A DNA stretch of 64,000 bases from Mastigocoleus testarum BC008 (GTDB lineage Bacteria; Cyanobacteriota; Cyanobacteriia; Cyanobacteriales; Nostocaceae). Where the stretch lies: positions 1 through 64,000 of the forward strand of contig NZ_LMTZ01000092.1 in the NCBI RefSeq assembly GCF_001456025.1, in the 5' to 3' direction. The position numbers and the translations under genes were made by a program. How positions within the stretch are numbered: the first letter of the stretch is position 1; every line of letters begins with the position of its first letter. Positions 18,709 through 28,515 of this stretch are shown in pieces. The notes under the pieces are model-generated. The model was not told where the DNA came from, did no database searches, and saw only the letters and a list, made by a program, of their open reading frames with translations.

Positions 18709-19758
18709 TCAAAGATTTCCTAGCTTTCGTTTCCATTTTCTGAACATTTGATACATTTCTGGTAAACGGTTCAAAATAGCCGATACTTTCAAATATTGAC
18801 TGTGGGATACCGCTGGATAACCAGAAACGGTTTCTCCGGGAGGAACATCAGAATGAACTCCAGAATTTGCCGAGGCGATGGACCCATCACCAAATTTTAC
18901 CTGGTTTGCAATTCCCACTTGTCCGGCAAGTATAACTCGATTTCCAAGCTCTACACCTCCAGCCATCCCAGTCTGAGCAGCGATCGCACAACCTACACCG
19001 GTCTTACAGCCATGACCTATTTGGACTAAATTATCTATAACTGTATTCCGCCCAATTCTTGTTTCTCCTACTGCTGGGCGATCTATGGTGGTATTGCAAC
19101 CAATCTCTACACCATCTTCTAAAATTGTGTAACCTGACTGATGCATCTTTTCCCAACCAGTTGCAGTTGGGATAAAACCAAAACCTTCAGCACCAATAAC
19201 CGAACCACTATTAATTTGGCAATCCATACCAATTTGGGTTCGTTCGTGAATGCTGCAGTTGGCGTGCAAAATTGTGCGATCGCCAATTTTACAATTGGGG
19301 TAAATTACTACATTGGGATGAATACACACATCGTTACCAATTTCAGCTTCTGCTTGAATAACAACATGGGCACCAATATAGACATTAAGACCGATTTTGG
19401 CTGTGGGATGAATCACAGCAGTGGGATGAATTTCAGCCGCCGGACGCCAAGGTTGATAGAAAATAGCAATAGTCTTGGCAAATAAAAGTCTTGAATTTGA
19501 GGTTTCAATCCAAGCTATACCTCTTTCCAAGGCTTGAGTTTGTAAGTCTTTGTCCTTCGGTAAAATTAAAGCGCTGGCGTTAGTAGCATTAACAAAAGTT
19601 TTAAATTTTACCCCTTCAACATAACTAATGGTGCTAGAACTTGATTCATCATCAATGGCTGCGGTTCCTGTAATTTCCGGATCGAGTTCTTTATTGATTG
19701 TCAAACTATTGGAAACAGCAGCTTCACCCAGTTTTTCTACAATTTCGCTAAATTTCAT
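18709..19758 (-). CDS. lpxD: UDP-3-O-(3-hydroxyacyl)glucosamine N-acyltransferase
   Basis: 349 residues. It adds the N-linked 3-hydroxyacyl chain from acyl-ACP in lipid A synthesis (cytoplasm). An N-terminal uridine-binding domain (about 1-100) is followed by a left-handed beta-helix of hexapeptide repeats (IHPTAVIHPTAKIGLNVYIG and on, about 108-310) and a C-terminal helical extension. The catalytic His is in LVQIGHGCKTG. No other lpx genes flank it here, although in many cyanobacteria lpxD lies apart from the lpxA-lpxC cluster. Confidence 0.95.
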   Translation of the reverse strand: MKFSEIVEKLGEAAVSNSLTINKELDPEITGTAAIDDESSSSTISYVEGVKFKTFVNATNASALILPKDKDLQTQALERGIAWIETSNSRLLFAKTIAIFYQPWRPAAEIHPTAVIHPTAKIGLNVYIGAHVVIQAEAEIGNDVCIHPNVVIYPNCKIGDRTILHANCSIHERTQIGMDCQINSGSVIGAEGFGFIPTATGWEKMHQSGYTILEDGVEIGCNTTIDRPAVGETRIGRNTVIDNLVQIGHGCKTGVGCAIAAQTGMAGGVELGNRVILAGQVGIANQVKFGDGSIASANSGVHSDVPPGETVSGYPAVSHSQYLKVSAILNRLPEMYQMFRKWKRKLGNL

Positions 19759-20115
19759 TACTCACAATAATTTTGTTAATAGAATTACTTTGAAATCATG
19801 TTGCGTAAATAGCATAATGCAATTTAAATGACTCGCAACTATTTGTAGGGATTATTTTTGCGATTAGGGATTGGGGACTGGCGACTGGGGACTGGGGATT
19901 AGGAGAATAAATAAAAATCAAAAATAATAGAGGACGCAAAAATCGCGTCCTGAAAAAAACAAAACTTTTTGGATCGGGTTGTCAGGTTACAGCGTTTTTA
20001 CTCTCTTCCCACACTTTCCACACTTTCCACACTTTCCACACTTTCCACACTCCCCACACTTTCCACACTCCCCACACTCCTCACACTTCCCACGCTGTTC
20101 CCTTTCAACATAAAA
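19759..20115. repeat. Gap with heptamer repeats, hairpin and 9-mer array
   Basis: 19862-19905 holds GGGGACT heptamers. 19931-19951 is a perfect hairpin, AGGACGC...GCGTCCT, followed on the minus strand by a weak T-rich tract, possibly the mltA terminator. 20001-20094 is a ~10-copy array of the 9-mer ACTTTCCAC with ACTCCCCAC variants. The same 9-mer occurs at 18574-18605 and 42568-42612. Confidence 0.85.
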
Positions 20116-21393
20116 TTATTTTTTAAGCAATAGATAATATAAAGTTCCGGGACCACCGGTAACCCCGGCGCGATCGCCAGCAATTTTTCCACGACCGGCA
20201 AAATAATCCACTCGTCCCGGACCTTTAATTGCACTACCGGTATCCTGATCCAGCACAAAGCGACTCACCCGACGATAAGTTAATCCTCCCCCTTTAGTAG
20301 GATAAGGAAATGAAGAATTAATAATCGCTAAAGCGCCAGGGGGCATAATCGACTTATCAGTAGCAATGGAACGATCTGCAGTTACCGGAACACCTATGCT
20401 ACCTACAGCCGGTGTATTACCTTTGTCCCTAAAAAATATAAAACGTTCCCAACGGGGTAAATACTCGTTCATATCCTCGGGATTCAGTTTAAAGTGACGT
20501 AAAATACCCGGCATAGAAGCACTTTTGCGAGTAATTCTCTCATCTTTTAGTAATTCCTTACCAATGCTCGTCCAAGGATATTGGGTTCCGTTTGCATAAC
20601 CGACTGATGTTGTGGTACCGTCCGTTAACTTTAACTTTGCCGAACCTTGAATATGTATTAGATATGCATCTAAACGATTGCGGAACCAAAATAACTCTAA
20701 ACCTTTGAGGGGACTTTTATCCCCCAATAAACCATCTTTACCTTCCAGTTCTAAGCGTTTGGGATGGGGTTGGGGCCATTGTGCAAAATCTGGTGGTAGT
20801 CTATATAACGGATATTTATAAACAGATGTTCGCTGACGACTTGCTTCATATATCGGTTCGTAGTAGGAGGTAAACTTAACTGTTCCTTGACCGTCATTGC
20901 CGATAGATTTATAAAATTCAAATTCCCGACGAACAGCATCTTGTAACTGTGTGGGAGTTTTGGACTTTAGTAGTAGTTGGCGAAAACGTAATAAACTTCG
21001 ACGTACCCGTTCGAGGGTAATTCCTTCTATAGGATAATCAGCATAAACCCTAGCCGCTGTAGGAGTTTTGAGATAGCGCAAACTGTGGTCGATAGACCTT
21101 ACCATAGACCAGCGATCGGCAGTTTTGCCAAATCTACCCCAAAATAATTGAGAATCCCAACCCAAGCAAGCATGTCGGGGACTGCATTCAAAATCCATAT
21201 CCATTGGCTTGAGGGCTGGTGGTGGTGTTTCTAGTTTGCTTGGTATTTGGGGTGACAACTCCTGTGACTGACTCGGTACTGGTAATGAACGCGGTAATCT
21301 CCTGGGTAGCCGGACCTGTGCGGATGCCGAAAAAACAGGGGTTACAAGAGTAATTCCCAGACTCAAAGAAACCAAAGCAAACATTTTTTTCAT
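20116..21393 (-). CDS. mltA: Membrane-bound lytic murein transglycosylase A
   Basis: 425 residues with a Sec signal peptide (FALVSLSLGITLVTPVFSASAQ). The MltA barrel (about 120-300, FTSYYEP, KLELEG-type segments, IHIQGSAKL) is followed by the 3D domain with its aspartates at the C-terminus (LDQDTGSAIKGPGRVDYFAG). By family it cleaves the MurNAc-GlcNAc bond, giving 1,6-anhydro-muropeptides, in the periplasm. No lipobox Cys follows the signal, so it may be soluble rather than a lipoprotein. It follows a small gene by 16 bases, so the two are probably cotranscribed. Confidence 0.93.
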   Translation of the reverse strand: MKKMFALVSLSLGITLVTPVFSASAQVRLPRRLPRSLPVPSQSQELSPQIPSKLETPPPALKPMDMDFECSPRHACLGWDSQLFWGRFGKTADRWSMVRSIDHSLRYLKTPTAARVYADYPIEGITLERVRRSLLRFRQLLLKSKTPTQLQDAVRREFEFYKSIGNDGQGTVKFTSYYEPIYEASRQRTSVYKYPLYRLPPDFAQWPQPHPKRLELEGKDGLLGDKSPLKGLELFWFRNRLDAYLIHIQGSAKLKLTDGTTTSVGYANGTQYPWTSIGKELLKDERITRKSASMPGILRHFKLNPEDMNEYLPRWERFIFFRDKGNTPAVGSIGVPVTADRSIATDKSIMPPGALAIINSSFPYPTKGGGLTYRRVSRFVLDQDTGSAIKGPGRVDYFAGRGKIAGDRAGVTGGPGTLYYLLLKK

Positions 21394-21409
21394 AGATTTT
21401 TTATGGAAA

Positions 21410-21664
21410 TTATGTAAATCTTTCTACACTAGAACTAAATACTGGTTCTACTCGCAACCCTAATACTCGGGATGGACGTATAACCATATACTCTCCCTGA
21501 ATATTTTTGATCGGCACGCTGATAAAGTCGTTGGAAGCTGATTTTGGCACAAGCTCCCCACTGTACCACTTTTGAAATTCCTGAATTGTGGGAAAACGGA
21601 CCTCTTCTTTATGTCCGCCTTCAAGTATCACGTGCACTAAGTATTCACTAGGTTTTCTAGGCAT
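21410..21664 (-). CDS. Small conserved-type hypothetical protein upstream of mltA
   Basis: 84 residues, not recognised by name. It is a compact soluble protein with alternating beta-type segments (YLVHVILEG, EVRFPTIQEFQKWY, FISVPIKN, YMVIRPSRVLGLRVEPVF). No signal peptide, TM helix or cysteines. It sits 16 bases upstream of mltA on the same strand, so it shares the transcript. It may be regulatory; no function is claimed. Confidence 0.7.
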   Translation of the reverse strand: MPRKPSEYLVHVILEGGHKEEVRFPTIQEFQKWYSGELVPKSASNDFISVPIKNIQGEYMVIRPSRVLGLRVEPVFSSSVERFT

Positions 21665-22004
21665 AAGGTTGAATTATTTGAAACATATCAACCCATTGTT
21701 AACTACGTTACCCCGGAATGGGAAGAGGTAATAAAAAGCGCAAGGCAAAAAAATGCCACTAATGATTTTTTCCTTGTCAGTTGCTTATGACGCTTCTGAT
21801 ACTCATTGCAGTTCCCAACTACTGAAAAAGAATAAATTGCAGAAGAATAAATTGCAGAAGAATAAATTACAGAAGAATAAATTATCAAAGCATATAATGA
21901 CTGAGCACCCAGTTGAGTATTTACTCGATTATGGTTGTTCGAGGGAGTCCGGCTGGGTGTAAGCTTGTACAAAGTTAAATTGAATTCGTCATAAACAACG
22001 CCTT
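21665..22004. repeat. Divergent gap with 15-bp tandem repeat
   Basis: 21828-21887 is four tandem copies of AAGAATAAATTGCAG (last copy diverged). The flanking bases are the upstream regions of the mltA pair (minus) and the TIR-like gene (plus). No gene seen; reading frames across the repeat encode KNKLQ units and are artefacts. Confidence 0.85.
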
Positions 22005-22775
22005 ATGTCGATCATTGCTCTGAGAGGGTGGTATCTTCAAGACTATGAGCCAATTCAAGAGTTGGAAAAACGTCCTCCAGATATACGTTTGAGCAAGAAA
22101 AGTCTTTTGAAATCAGGGTTGAGAGCAGACTTTTTGGAAGATAGCCAGGAAATCAAAAAATCAACTTGGTTCTGGCGTTATCTGGATGGAGAAAATATAG
22201 AATTCTACATTGAGGGTAGTGGTAGTTATTGCGTATCTAATATTGATTTGATTAGTCACGAAATTTATTTTACTAAGCAATCGGTCTTATCACAGTTAGA
22301 ACCAATTATTTTCTACTCCTCGCAAAATGAGTTTGAAGCAGCAGCTGACTCGCTACGAGATGGATTACTTAAAAGTCTAGAAAAACTGAACTTGCGATCG
22401 CGTCTACCAATTTCTTTGGTGGAATCGTCTCGACCAAAAGATAACCCTACAAGACTTAACCGAACGAAGTTACGAAAAATCCGGAAAAGTTTGCTATTTA
22501 TTGCTGATGTTACGCCAATTACAAAGTTAGAAAAACAGGAAAAAATTCAATTAATTCCTAGCCCTAATGTTTGTATAGAAATTGGTTATGCCATTCAAAG
22601 CAAACGTATCGAACAAATCTTGATAGTTCAAATGCAACGTCCAGAATTTCCAGGACAAATTCCATTTGATTTACCCCAAACTCAGATTCTACAGTTTAAA
22701 AATAGTAAGGAATTAAATAAAACTTTGCCAGAAGCAATAGAAACACAATTAATGCGATTTAAGTTATTTTCTTAA
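22005..22775 (+). CDS. Protein with TIR-like/nucleotide-binding C-terminal domain
   Basis: 256 residues. The N-terminal ~100 residues are unrecognised (WFWRYLDGENIEFYIEG). From about residue 115 the pattern resembles the TIR-like/NDT-fold nucleotide-binding domains found in bacterial defence and stress proteins: DSLRDGLLKSLEKL, I.KSLLFIADVTPI, PNVCIEIGYAI, ILIVQM, PFDLPQTQILQFKN. In those families the acidic residue in the NVxxElGYA helix is central to NAD or nucleotide handling, and here Glu is present. Single gene with no defence neighbours visible. Family call is from motif memory, hence moderate confidence. Confidence 0.55.
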   Translation: MSIIALRGWYLQDYEPIQELEKRPPDIRLSKKSLLKSGLRADFLEDSQEIKKSTWFWRYLDGENIEFYIEGSGSYCVSNIDLISHEIYFTKQSVLSQLEPIIFYSSQNEFEAAADSLRDGLLKSLEKLNLRSRLPISLVESSRPKDNPTRLNRTKLRKIRKSLLFIADVTPITKLEKQEKIQLIPSPNVCIEIGYAIQSKRIEQILIVQMQRPEFPGQIPFDLPQTQILQFKNSKELNKTLPEAIETQLMRFKLFS

Positions 22776-23416
22776 CACAAATTTAGTTCTTGATAGGTCG
22801 TATTAATTACCGATGTTAGGACGCAATATATTATCCCAAAGCTGTACTTAGTGCTATCAGGAATTGACTTATGACTCAAAATCAAAGTCCTAACACCAAT
22901 AATCGAAAATATGCATATAGATAGATGTAAAATCGGGAGTTACGTAAAATATAATACAGGTGAAAGAGGGTAGAAATTTACCAAAAACACTTTAGTTTAC
23001 GGCGATAGATAGATGCGGTAACAAAGATATTTGATGTCACTCGCTAATCGCTTGCCTCGACGGAATGCAGATCCTTTCCCCTCGAGAATTATAATTGCCC
23101 GAACAGTATGCGCCCTAGGGTTCGCTTTTAGCTATTTAGGATGTATAAATAAATGATTTGGGTATTCAAGTGTAAGTTTGTGATTTGAAATTTATAATCT
23201 TAAGTTTATGATTTGAAATTTATAATCTTAAGTTTGTGATTTGAAATTTATAATCTTAGTTTTGTACTCTTAAATTTTTAATTTTAAGTATTTAATCTTA
23301 ATTTTGTATTCTTAAATTTGTAAAGTGAAATTTGTAAAGTGAAGTTTGTAAGGTGAAGTTTTTAATTTGAAGCTTGATTTGAAGTTTAAATTATTCCAAG
23401 TGATTGGAGGGCGATT
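22776..23416. repeat. Gap with 28-bp and 14-bp tandem repeats
   Basis: From about 23163 to 23390 there are three tandem ~28-bp units (aagtttgtgatttgaaattt + ataatctt) followed by shorter 14-bp units (gtaaagtgaaattt), decaying toward the kinase gene. 22776-23160 holds no gene. Confidence 0.85.
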
Positions 23417-26400
23417 ATGATGACAATAAAACAGGATATAGCACTTTGTTTTATTTTGTCCGGCATCTCGCTGTGGCTATCCGTTGTCGCCTCCAAGAGT
23501 AAGCTTACTGTTGATGGGGGATTATGGGACACCCAAAGAAGGCGGACAATAGGGGAAAAGCTTTACTTATCTTTACTTAAGGTTTCTTACTCGCAGTTAT
23601 TGTTGAGAAAGATTGCCAGATTTTCTGCTTGTGGGGTTTTAATAATAGCTTCATTTTCCATGATTCAATATCTGTTAGCTCTGACTAAAAATATTGATTT
23701 GCCATGGGATAAGAGTTTTCAAGTTTCATCGACCATGGAACTAACATCGGCATTAAATTTTACACTCGTTGGAATTGCTTTAGAGCTTTTAAGTAGAAGA
23801 AATCTAAGTAAAAAGAATCGAGATCAAAATTCTTGGTACGTCCAAATTTTGGCATTGCTCGCAACAATAGTTTCTTTTTTGGTATTAGTTAGCTATGCAT
23901 ATCAAGTTAAAAGGCTTGATGGCACCGTTGCTTATGCTTCTATGGCATTAGGTACGGCAGTTGGCTTTGCAGTCCTTTGTGCTGGTATTCTCTCAGCCCG
24001 TGCAGATTTAGGGATAATGCGGTTAATTACTCAAAACACCGATGAAAGCTCCCTTATACGTAGATTAATAGTGCTTACCGCAGTCATTCCGGTTGGTACT
24101 GGGTGGTTAATTCTGAAGGGTTACCACACCAATAGGTATGAGGCAGAGTTCGCCATATCCTTATTTGTTGTCACGATCGTATTAGTATTTACTCTATTGA
24201 TTTGGCAATGTGCAACCCACATCGAAAGAATAATTCATCAACGCGATCGACCCGCAGGACTGGTGCAAAGCGAACAAGAAAATGAAGCAAAACTCAAAAC
24301 TTTGGTTGGTGCAAACATTATGGGTATTTTGTTTAGCGATAGTAATGGCGCTATCGAGCAAGCCAATACAGAGTTTCTGCGGATAATTGGTTATAAGCGT
24401 TCCGATATAAGTGCAGGTACAATTAATTGGCAAAAACTCACACCGCCAGAATATTTACATTTAGATCGACAAAGGTTAATCGAAGCAAGGGATAAAGGTG
24501 TTTGTACGCCTTATGAGAAAGAATTTATTCGCAAAGATGGAACTCATATACCTGTTCTAATTAATCATGTACGACAGGGTACGAGTCAAAATAAATTTGT
24601 AACTTTTGTCTTAGATTTGAGCGAGAAAAAAAAGGCTCAAGCAACTTTAAAGCATAGGCAAAAATGGTTAGAAGATTTATTAAATTTAACCCCAATACCT
24701 TTGTTATTAATAGAACCTAAAACAGCAAAAATACTTTTTGCTAATCAATCAGCAGAAAAATTTGCTTATAATGGATTTTTTAACTTTAATTTAAATTCTA
24801 AAAATACAAGTGAATATTACTTTACTGATATATTTGGAAATTCTATTCCTCCAGAAGAAACACCAGGATTCAAAATAGTTAACGGCAAGAAATTAGATGG
24901 TTTGGAAATTAATTGGCATACGCCGGAATATACTCAATCATTGATGATTTATGCAGATACTTTACCTGCTATAGAGGGTTACAATTCTACAGGAGTAGTA
25001 TTTATTCAAGATATTACTGAGTTTAAACAGACAGAAAAAGCATTATCCTTAGATGACCAAAAACTTAAAGTTTTAGCAGAAACTAGCAGTAATTTATTAT
25101 TTAAGCAAGAGCCAAAAGAATTTATCAATCGATTATTCTTTAAGTTGACTCAATTTATAGATTTAAATGCTTACTTTTATTATGTAGTTGATGATAAATC
25201 TCAGGTATTACGCTTACTGTCTCATAGTGGTATTAGTACAGAGATAGCAGAGGGAATTGATAAGCTACCGATAGATGAAGGAATTTATGGTACAGTAGCA
25301 GCAGAACGCGAGGCTATTGTCTTAGATTATCTGCAAATATCAACAGAAACACAAACAGAAGAACTGCGAAAAATAGGTATTAAGTCTGGTTATATTTATC
25401 CTTTAATCATCCAAAATAAGTTACTAGGAATCCTCGTATTAAGTAGTTATAGTTGCTCAAATTTTCAGCCAGATGAGTTAGTAATGATGCAAACCGTGTG
25501 CGACCAAATTACTGTTGCAATGGAGCGTCTACAATTAATAAATTCTCATCAACAGCAAATCGAACAACTAAAAGCCACCAACCGCTTTAAAGATGATTTT
25601 TTAGCTGTTCTTTCCCATGAGTTGCGATCGCCTCTTAACGCTATTCTTGGTTGGGCACAATTGTTACGTTCCCGACAACACTTAGACCCCAAGAAAAAAG
25701 CACAAGCCCTAGAAATCATTGAGCGCAATGCTAAAACTCAAACACAACTTGTTGAAGATTTACTTGATGTTTCTCGGGCTCTCAGGGGTAAACTATGTTT
25801 ACGAGTAGAGAATTGTAATTTAGTTGTCATCATTCAAAGAGTAGTCCAAACCCTAAGTGTTGCTGCTCAAGCAAAGAAAATTCAGGTCAAAACTATACTG
25901 GAAGATGATATCAGAACAATTCCAGGAGATTCGGATCGTTTAGAACAAATAATTTGGAATTTACTTTCCAATGCCATCAAGTTTACCCCTCAAGGTGGTA
26001 AGGTGACGATCAAGCTTTCACAAATTACAGCTTCTGAGTCTTTGGTAATGGGGCAAAAAAATGTCCAAATTCACCAGGAAGAAGAATTACCAGTTACTGA
26101 ATATATCCAAATTCAAGTTATCGATACGGGTATTGGAATTAGTCCCGAGCGACTTCCCCACATCTTCGAGCTTTTTTATCAAGGTGATATCTCCATTAGT
26201 AGGTCTTACGGAGGTTTAGGGTTAGGTTTAGCAATCGTTCGCCATCTAGTAGAGTTACATGGTGGTATTATCGATGTTGAAAGTCGCAGTAAGATAAAGG
26301 GGACAATCTTCAGCGTAAAATTGCCATTACTGCCAAGAAAAAAAGAGCAAGTTAACAAGCGGGATAAATATATTACTGATAGATCGTTAGCAGTTCCCCA

Positions 26401-26842
26401 CTCCAAATCTTCGTTCGTCTCTTCTTCCCTAAAAGAACTGAAAGTTCTGGTAGTGGATAGCGAATCTGAGAGTCGTGAATTGATTTACGCTATCCTCAGA
26501 AAATCTCAAGCGATCGTGAGAACTGTAGATTCAGTTTCAGAGGCTGTGGAAATTTTAAGCCATTGGCAAGCAGACGTCCTGCTTAGTGACATTAAAATGA
26601 TAGACGGAGATGGTTTTACCTTGCTCCAAAAATTACGTGATCGCAAATTGACTGGTAATGATTTTCCTGAAGGTCCCGTAGTTTCAAATATACCAGCAGC
26701 AGCTTTAACTATGTCTTGTAAAACTGAAGACAGAATTCGCGCTCTTGAAGAAGGTTATCAGCTACATCTACCGAAACCTGTAAACCCCACTGAACTAGCT
26801 ATGGTTGTAGCAAATTTATCTCAAAGAGTAAAAAATAAATAA
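23417..26842 (+). CDS. Hybrid sensor histidine kinase (7 TM, PAS-PAS-GAF-HisKA-HATPase-REC)
   Basis: 1141 residues. About seven TM helices lie in residues 5-285, unlike typical two-TM sensors. PAS domains lie at about 290-410 and 420-545, a GAF domain at about 560-710, and HisKA with SHELRSPLNAILGW (H734). ATPase boxes are N (IIWNLLSNAIKF), G1 (DTGIGI), F (LFYQGD) and G2 (GLGLGLAIV). A C-terminal receiver has phospho-acceptor D1058 in LLSDIKMIDGDGF. The receiver likely mediates a relay to an unknown partner. A strong GGAGG at 23406-23410 sets the start; the second Met codon is immediately after. Confidence 0.92.
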   Translation: MMTIKQDIALCFILSGISLWLSVVASKSKLTVDGGLWDTQRRRTIGEKLYLSLLKVSYSQLLLRKIARFSACGVLIIASFSMIQYLLALTKNIDLPWDKSFQVSSTMELTSALNFTLVGIALELLSRRNLSKKNRDQNSWYVQILALLATIVSFLVLVSYAYQVKRLDGTVAYASMALGTAVGFAVLCAGILSARADLGIMRLITQNTDESSLIRRLIVLTAVIPVGTGWLILKGYHTNRYEAEFAISLFVVTIVLVFTLLIWQCATHIERIIHQRDRPAGLVQSEQENEAKLKTLVGANIMGILFSDSNGAIEQANTEFLRIIGYKRSDISAGTINWQKLTPPEYLHLDRQRLIEARDKGVCTPYEKEFIRKDGTHIPVLINHVRQGTSQNKFVTFVLDLSEKKKAQATLKHRQKWLEDLLNLTPIPLLLIEPKTAKILFANQSAEKFAYNGFFNFNLNSKNTSEYYFTDIFGNSIPPEETPGFKIVNGKKLDGLEINWHTPEYTQSLMIYADTLPAIEGYNSTGVVFIQDITEFKQTEKALSLDDQKLKVLAETSSNLLFKQEPKEFINRLFFKLTQFIDLNAYFYYVVDDKSQVLRLLSHSGISTEIAEGIDKLPIDEGIYGTVAAEREAIVLDYLQISTETQTEELRKIGIKSGYIYPLIIQNKLLGILVLSSYSCSNFQPDELVMMQTVCDQITVAMERLQLINSHQQQIEQLKATNRFKDDFLAVLSHELRSPLNAILGWAQLLRSRQHLDPKKKAQALEIIERNAKTQTQLVEDLLDVSRALRGKLCLRVENCNLVVIIQRVVQTLSVAAQAKKIQVKTILEDDIRTIPGDSDRLEQIIWNLLSNAIKFTPQGGKVTIKLSQITASESLVMGQKNVQIHQEEELPVTEYIQIQVIDTGIGISPERLPHIFELFYQGDISISRSYGGLGLGLAIVRHLVELHGGIIDVESRSKIKGTIFSVKLPLLPRKKEQVNKRDKYITDRSLAVPHSKSSFVSSSLKELKVLVVDSESESRELIYAILRKSQAIVRTVDSVSEAVEILSHWQADVLLSDIKMIDGDGFTLLQKLRDRKLTGNDFPEGPVVSNIPAAALTMSCKTEDRIRALEEGYQLHLPKPVNPTELAMVVANLSQRVKNK

Positions 26843-26848
26843 TATAAA

Positions 26849-26887
26849 CGCTGCATGCAAGCTATTAGAATAGCGTGTCCGTAGGAC
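26849..26887 (+). repeat. Post-stop hairpin repeat, copy 1
   Basis: cgctgcatgcaag...agcgtgtccgtaggac begins 6 bases after the hybrid kinase stop. GTCC-GTA-GGAC forms a hairpin. Related copies lie at 35093 and 41459, also just after stop codons. The rest of the 26843-27249 gap has no gene; its end is presumably the TnpB element's left end. Confidence 0.75.
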
Positions 26888-27249
26888 GAGGACCAAAAGC
26901 TTACAGATTATAGCTTTTAGCAGTGAAAGAGATACAAGTAATCCAAGTGGGTTAGCAACAGTTAGGTAATATTTATTCGTAACTAGTCAAATCTACTTTT
27001 ATTGAGTAGGTTTATTTGTTGTCATCAACTCAAAAACATGCCTGCATGCTACTTACACCTAATTTTTGCTGTTTACACTTCAAGGATTGAAGATCTGTTT
27101 AATATCAAAGTAAAAGTAAATTGACTATGGAGAAAAGTTACAGATTTTTTAACCTGAGAGCTTGACTATTCCTATATTGTTCATCCTTGGAGTATAATGC
27201 TTAAAAATTTAAGAACTCAAACAAATGGGGTCGCCAAGAGTTATGTAAG

Positions 27250-28515
27250 ATGCAGCTAGTAGAAAAGCATGTAATTAATAGAAAGCATAAGTTCTGGAAA
27301 GATTGTGACTATTTAAGTTTACAGGCAAAACATTTATATAATGCCACTACTTATACCCAACGCCAATACTTTTTTCAAACAGGAAAATACTACAACAGTG
27401 TTGATATTTACCACGCCACTAAAAATTTAGAATCATACAGGTATTTACCAACTAAAGTTAGTAAACAAATAGTTAGGAAAGTGTCGGAAACTTGGAAATC
27501 TTGGTTATCAGCTTTAAAGGACTTCAAGAAATATCCCCACAAGTATTTAGGTAGACCAAGAATACCAGGTTATAAACATAAAGAACGTGGGAGGTATGTG
27601 GTTATTTATCCTTGTGACGCAATATCACAACCTGCCCTAAAAAAAGGCTTAATTAAACTGTCACCTGCGGTGGTGCTAAGAAGCGCCTTTGGCGAACGCG
27701 GATCACAAGTTGATATTTGTTTCCCCACTAAAGTAAAAAAAGTAGACCAAGTTCGCATAGTTCCAAAACTTAACTGTTATGTAATCGAGGTAATCTACAC
27801 CTACGCTCCAATAGAATTAAAGCAATCCCCATGGGTAGCTGGTATTGATTTGGGATTGACAAATTTGATGGCTATAACTTCAAATCAACCAGGTTTAAAA
27901 CCTTTGTTGGTTAACGGTAGACCATTGAAAAGTATCAATCAATTTTTCAATAAAAAATTGGCAAATGCCCAATCTAAAGAAGCTTGGAGACAAATTAAAC
28001 AGTTAAATTACAAACGTGATAATAGAGTTAATAATTACTTACACACAGCTAGTCGTAGAGCAATTAACTGGTGCTTGAAAAACAATATTTCAACTTTGAT
28101 TATTGGTAATAATCAAGGTTGGAAACAAAATATCAGTATTGGTAGGCTTAATAACCAGCAGTTCACTCAAATCCCTCACTCCAGATTAATCAATTTAATA
28201 ACTTATAAGGCTAAATTATCTGGAATTGAAGTTATTGTCACTGAGGAAAGTTACACCAGTAAAGCTAGTGCTATAGATGGAGACAAGCTGCCAAAATATA
28301 GTCCAGATACTAAATATAAATTTAGTGGTAAACGCATTAAAAGAGGACTATATCAAACTGCCACTGGTAAGCTAATCAATGCAGATACTAATGGCAGTAT
28401 GAATATTATTCGTAAAGTAATTCCCGATATTTTTAAGGGAATAGAGGGATTGCCGTTTATCCCTGTAGCTCTAGACCTTTGGACGCCGGCTACAAACATA
28501 GAAGACTATCATTGA
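27250..28515 (+). CDS. tnpB: TnpB-family protein (IS200/IS605 type), atypical RuvC
   Basis: 421 residues, usual length. TnpB proteins are RNA-guided nucleases of IS200/IS605 transposons. RuvC-I Asp200 (IDLGLTN) and RuvC-III Asp379 (NADTNGSMNIIRK) are present. The usual RuvC-II Glu position reads IIGNNQGWKQ with no Glu. The CxxC...CxxC zinc ribbon is missing and replaced by EESYTSKAS ... SGKRIKRGLY, which offers Glu332/333. This matches a subgroup common in cyanobacteria. No tnpA is adjacent. An apparent ~12-residue insertion (VVLRSAFGERGS) derives from a repeat. Activity is uncertain. Confidence 0.85.
   Translation: MQLVEKHVINRKHKFWKDCDYLSLQAKHLYNATTYTQRQYFFQTGKYYNSVDIYHATKNLESYRYLPTKVSKQIVRKVSETWKSWLSALKDFKKYPHKYLGRPRIPGYKHKERGRYVVIYPCDAISQPALKKGLIKLSPAVVLRSAFGERGSQVDICFPTKVKKVDQVRIVPKLNCYVIEVIYTYAPIELKQSPWVAGIDLGLTNLMAITSNQPGLKPLLVNGRPLKSINQFFNKKLANAQSKEAWRQIKQLNYKRDNRVNNYLHTASRRAINWCLKNNISTLIIGNNQGWKQNISIGRLNNQQFTQIPHSRLINLITYKAKLSGIEVIVTEESYTSKASAIDGDKLPKYSPDTKYKFSGKRIKRGLYQTATGKLINADTNGSMNIIRKVIPDIFKGIEGLPFIPVALDLWTPATNIEDYH
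27668..27706 (+). repeat. Interspersed palindrome inserted in frame inside tnpB
   Basis: The segment with CGCC-TTT-GGCG (27684-27694) has the GC-rich sequence of an interspersed cyanobacterial palindrome and codes for about VVLRSAFGERGS, which breaks the otherwise conserved beta-strand region between KLSPA and QVDI..PTK. The reading frame is kept. Confidence 0.6.

Noticed and set aside
19998..20258. Minus-strand frame ending in VGSVESVGS repeats
   Set aside because: It is a translation of the 9-mer ACTTTCCAC array and overlaps the end of mltA.
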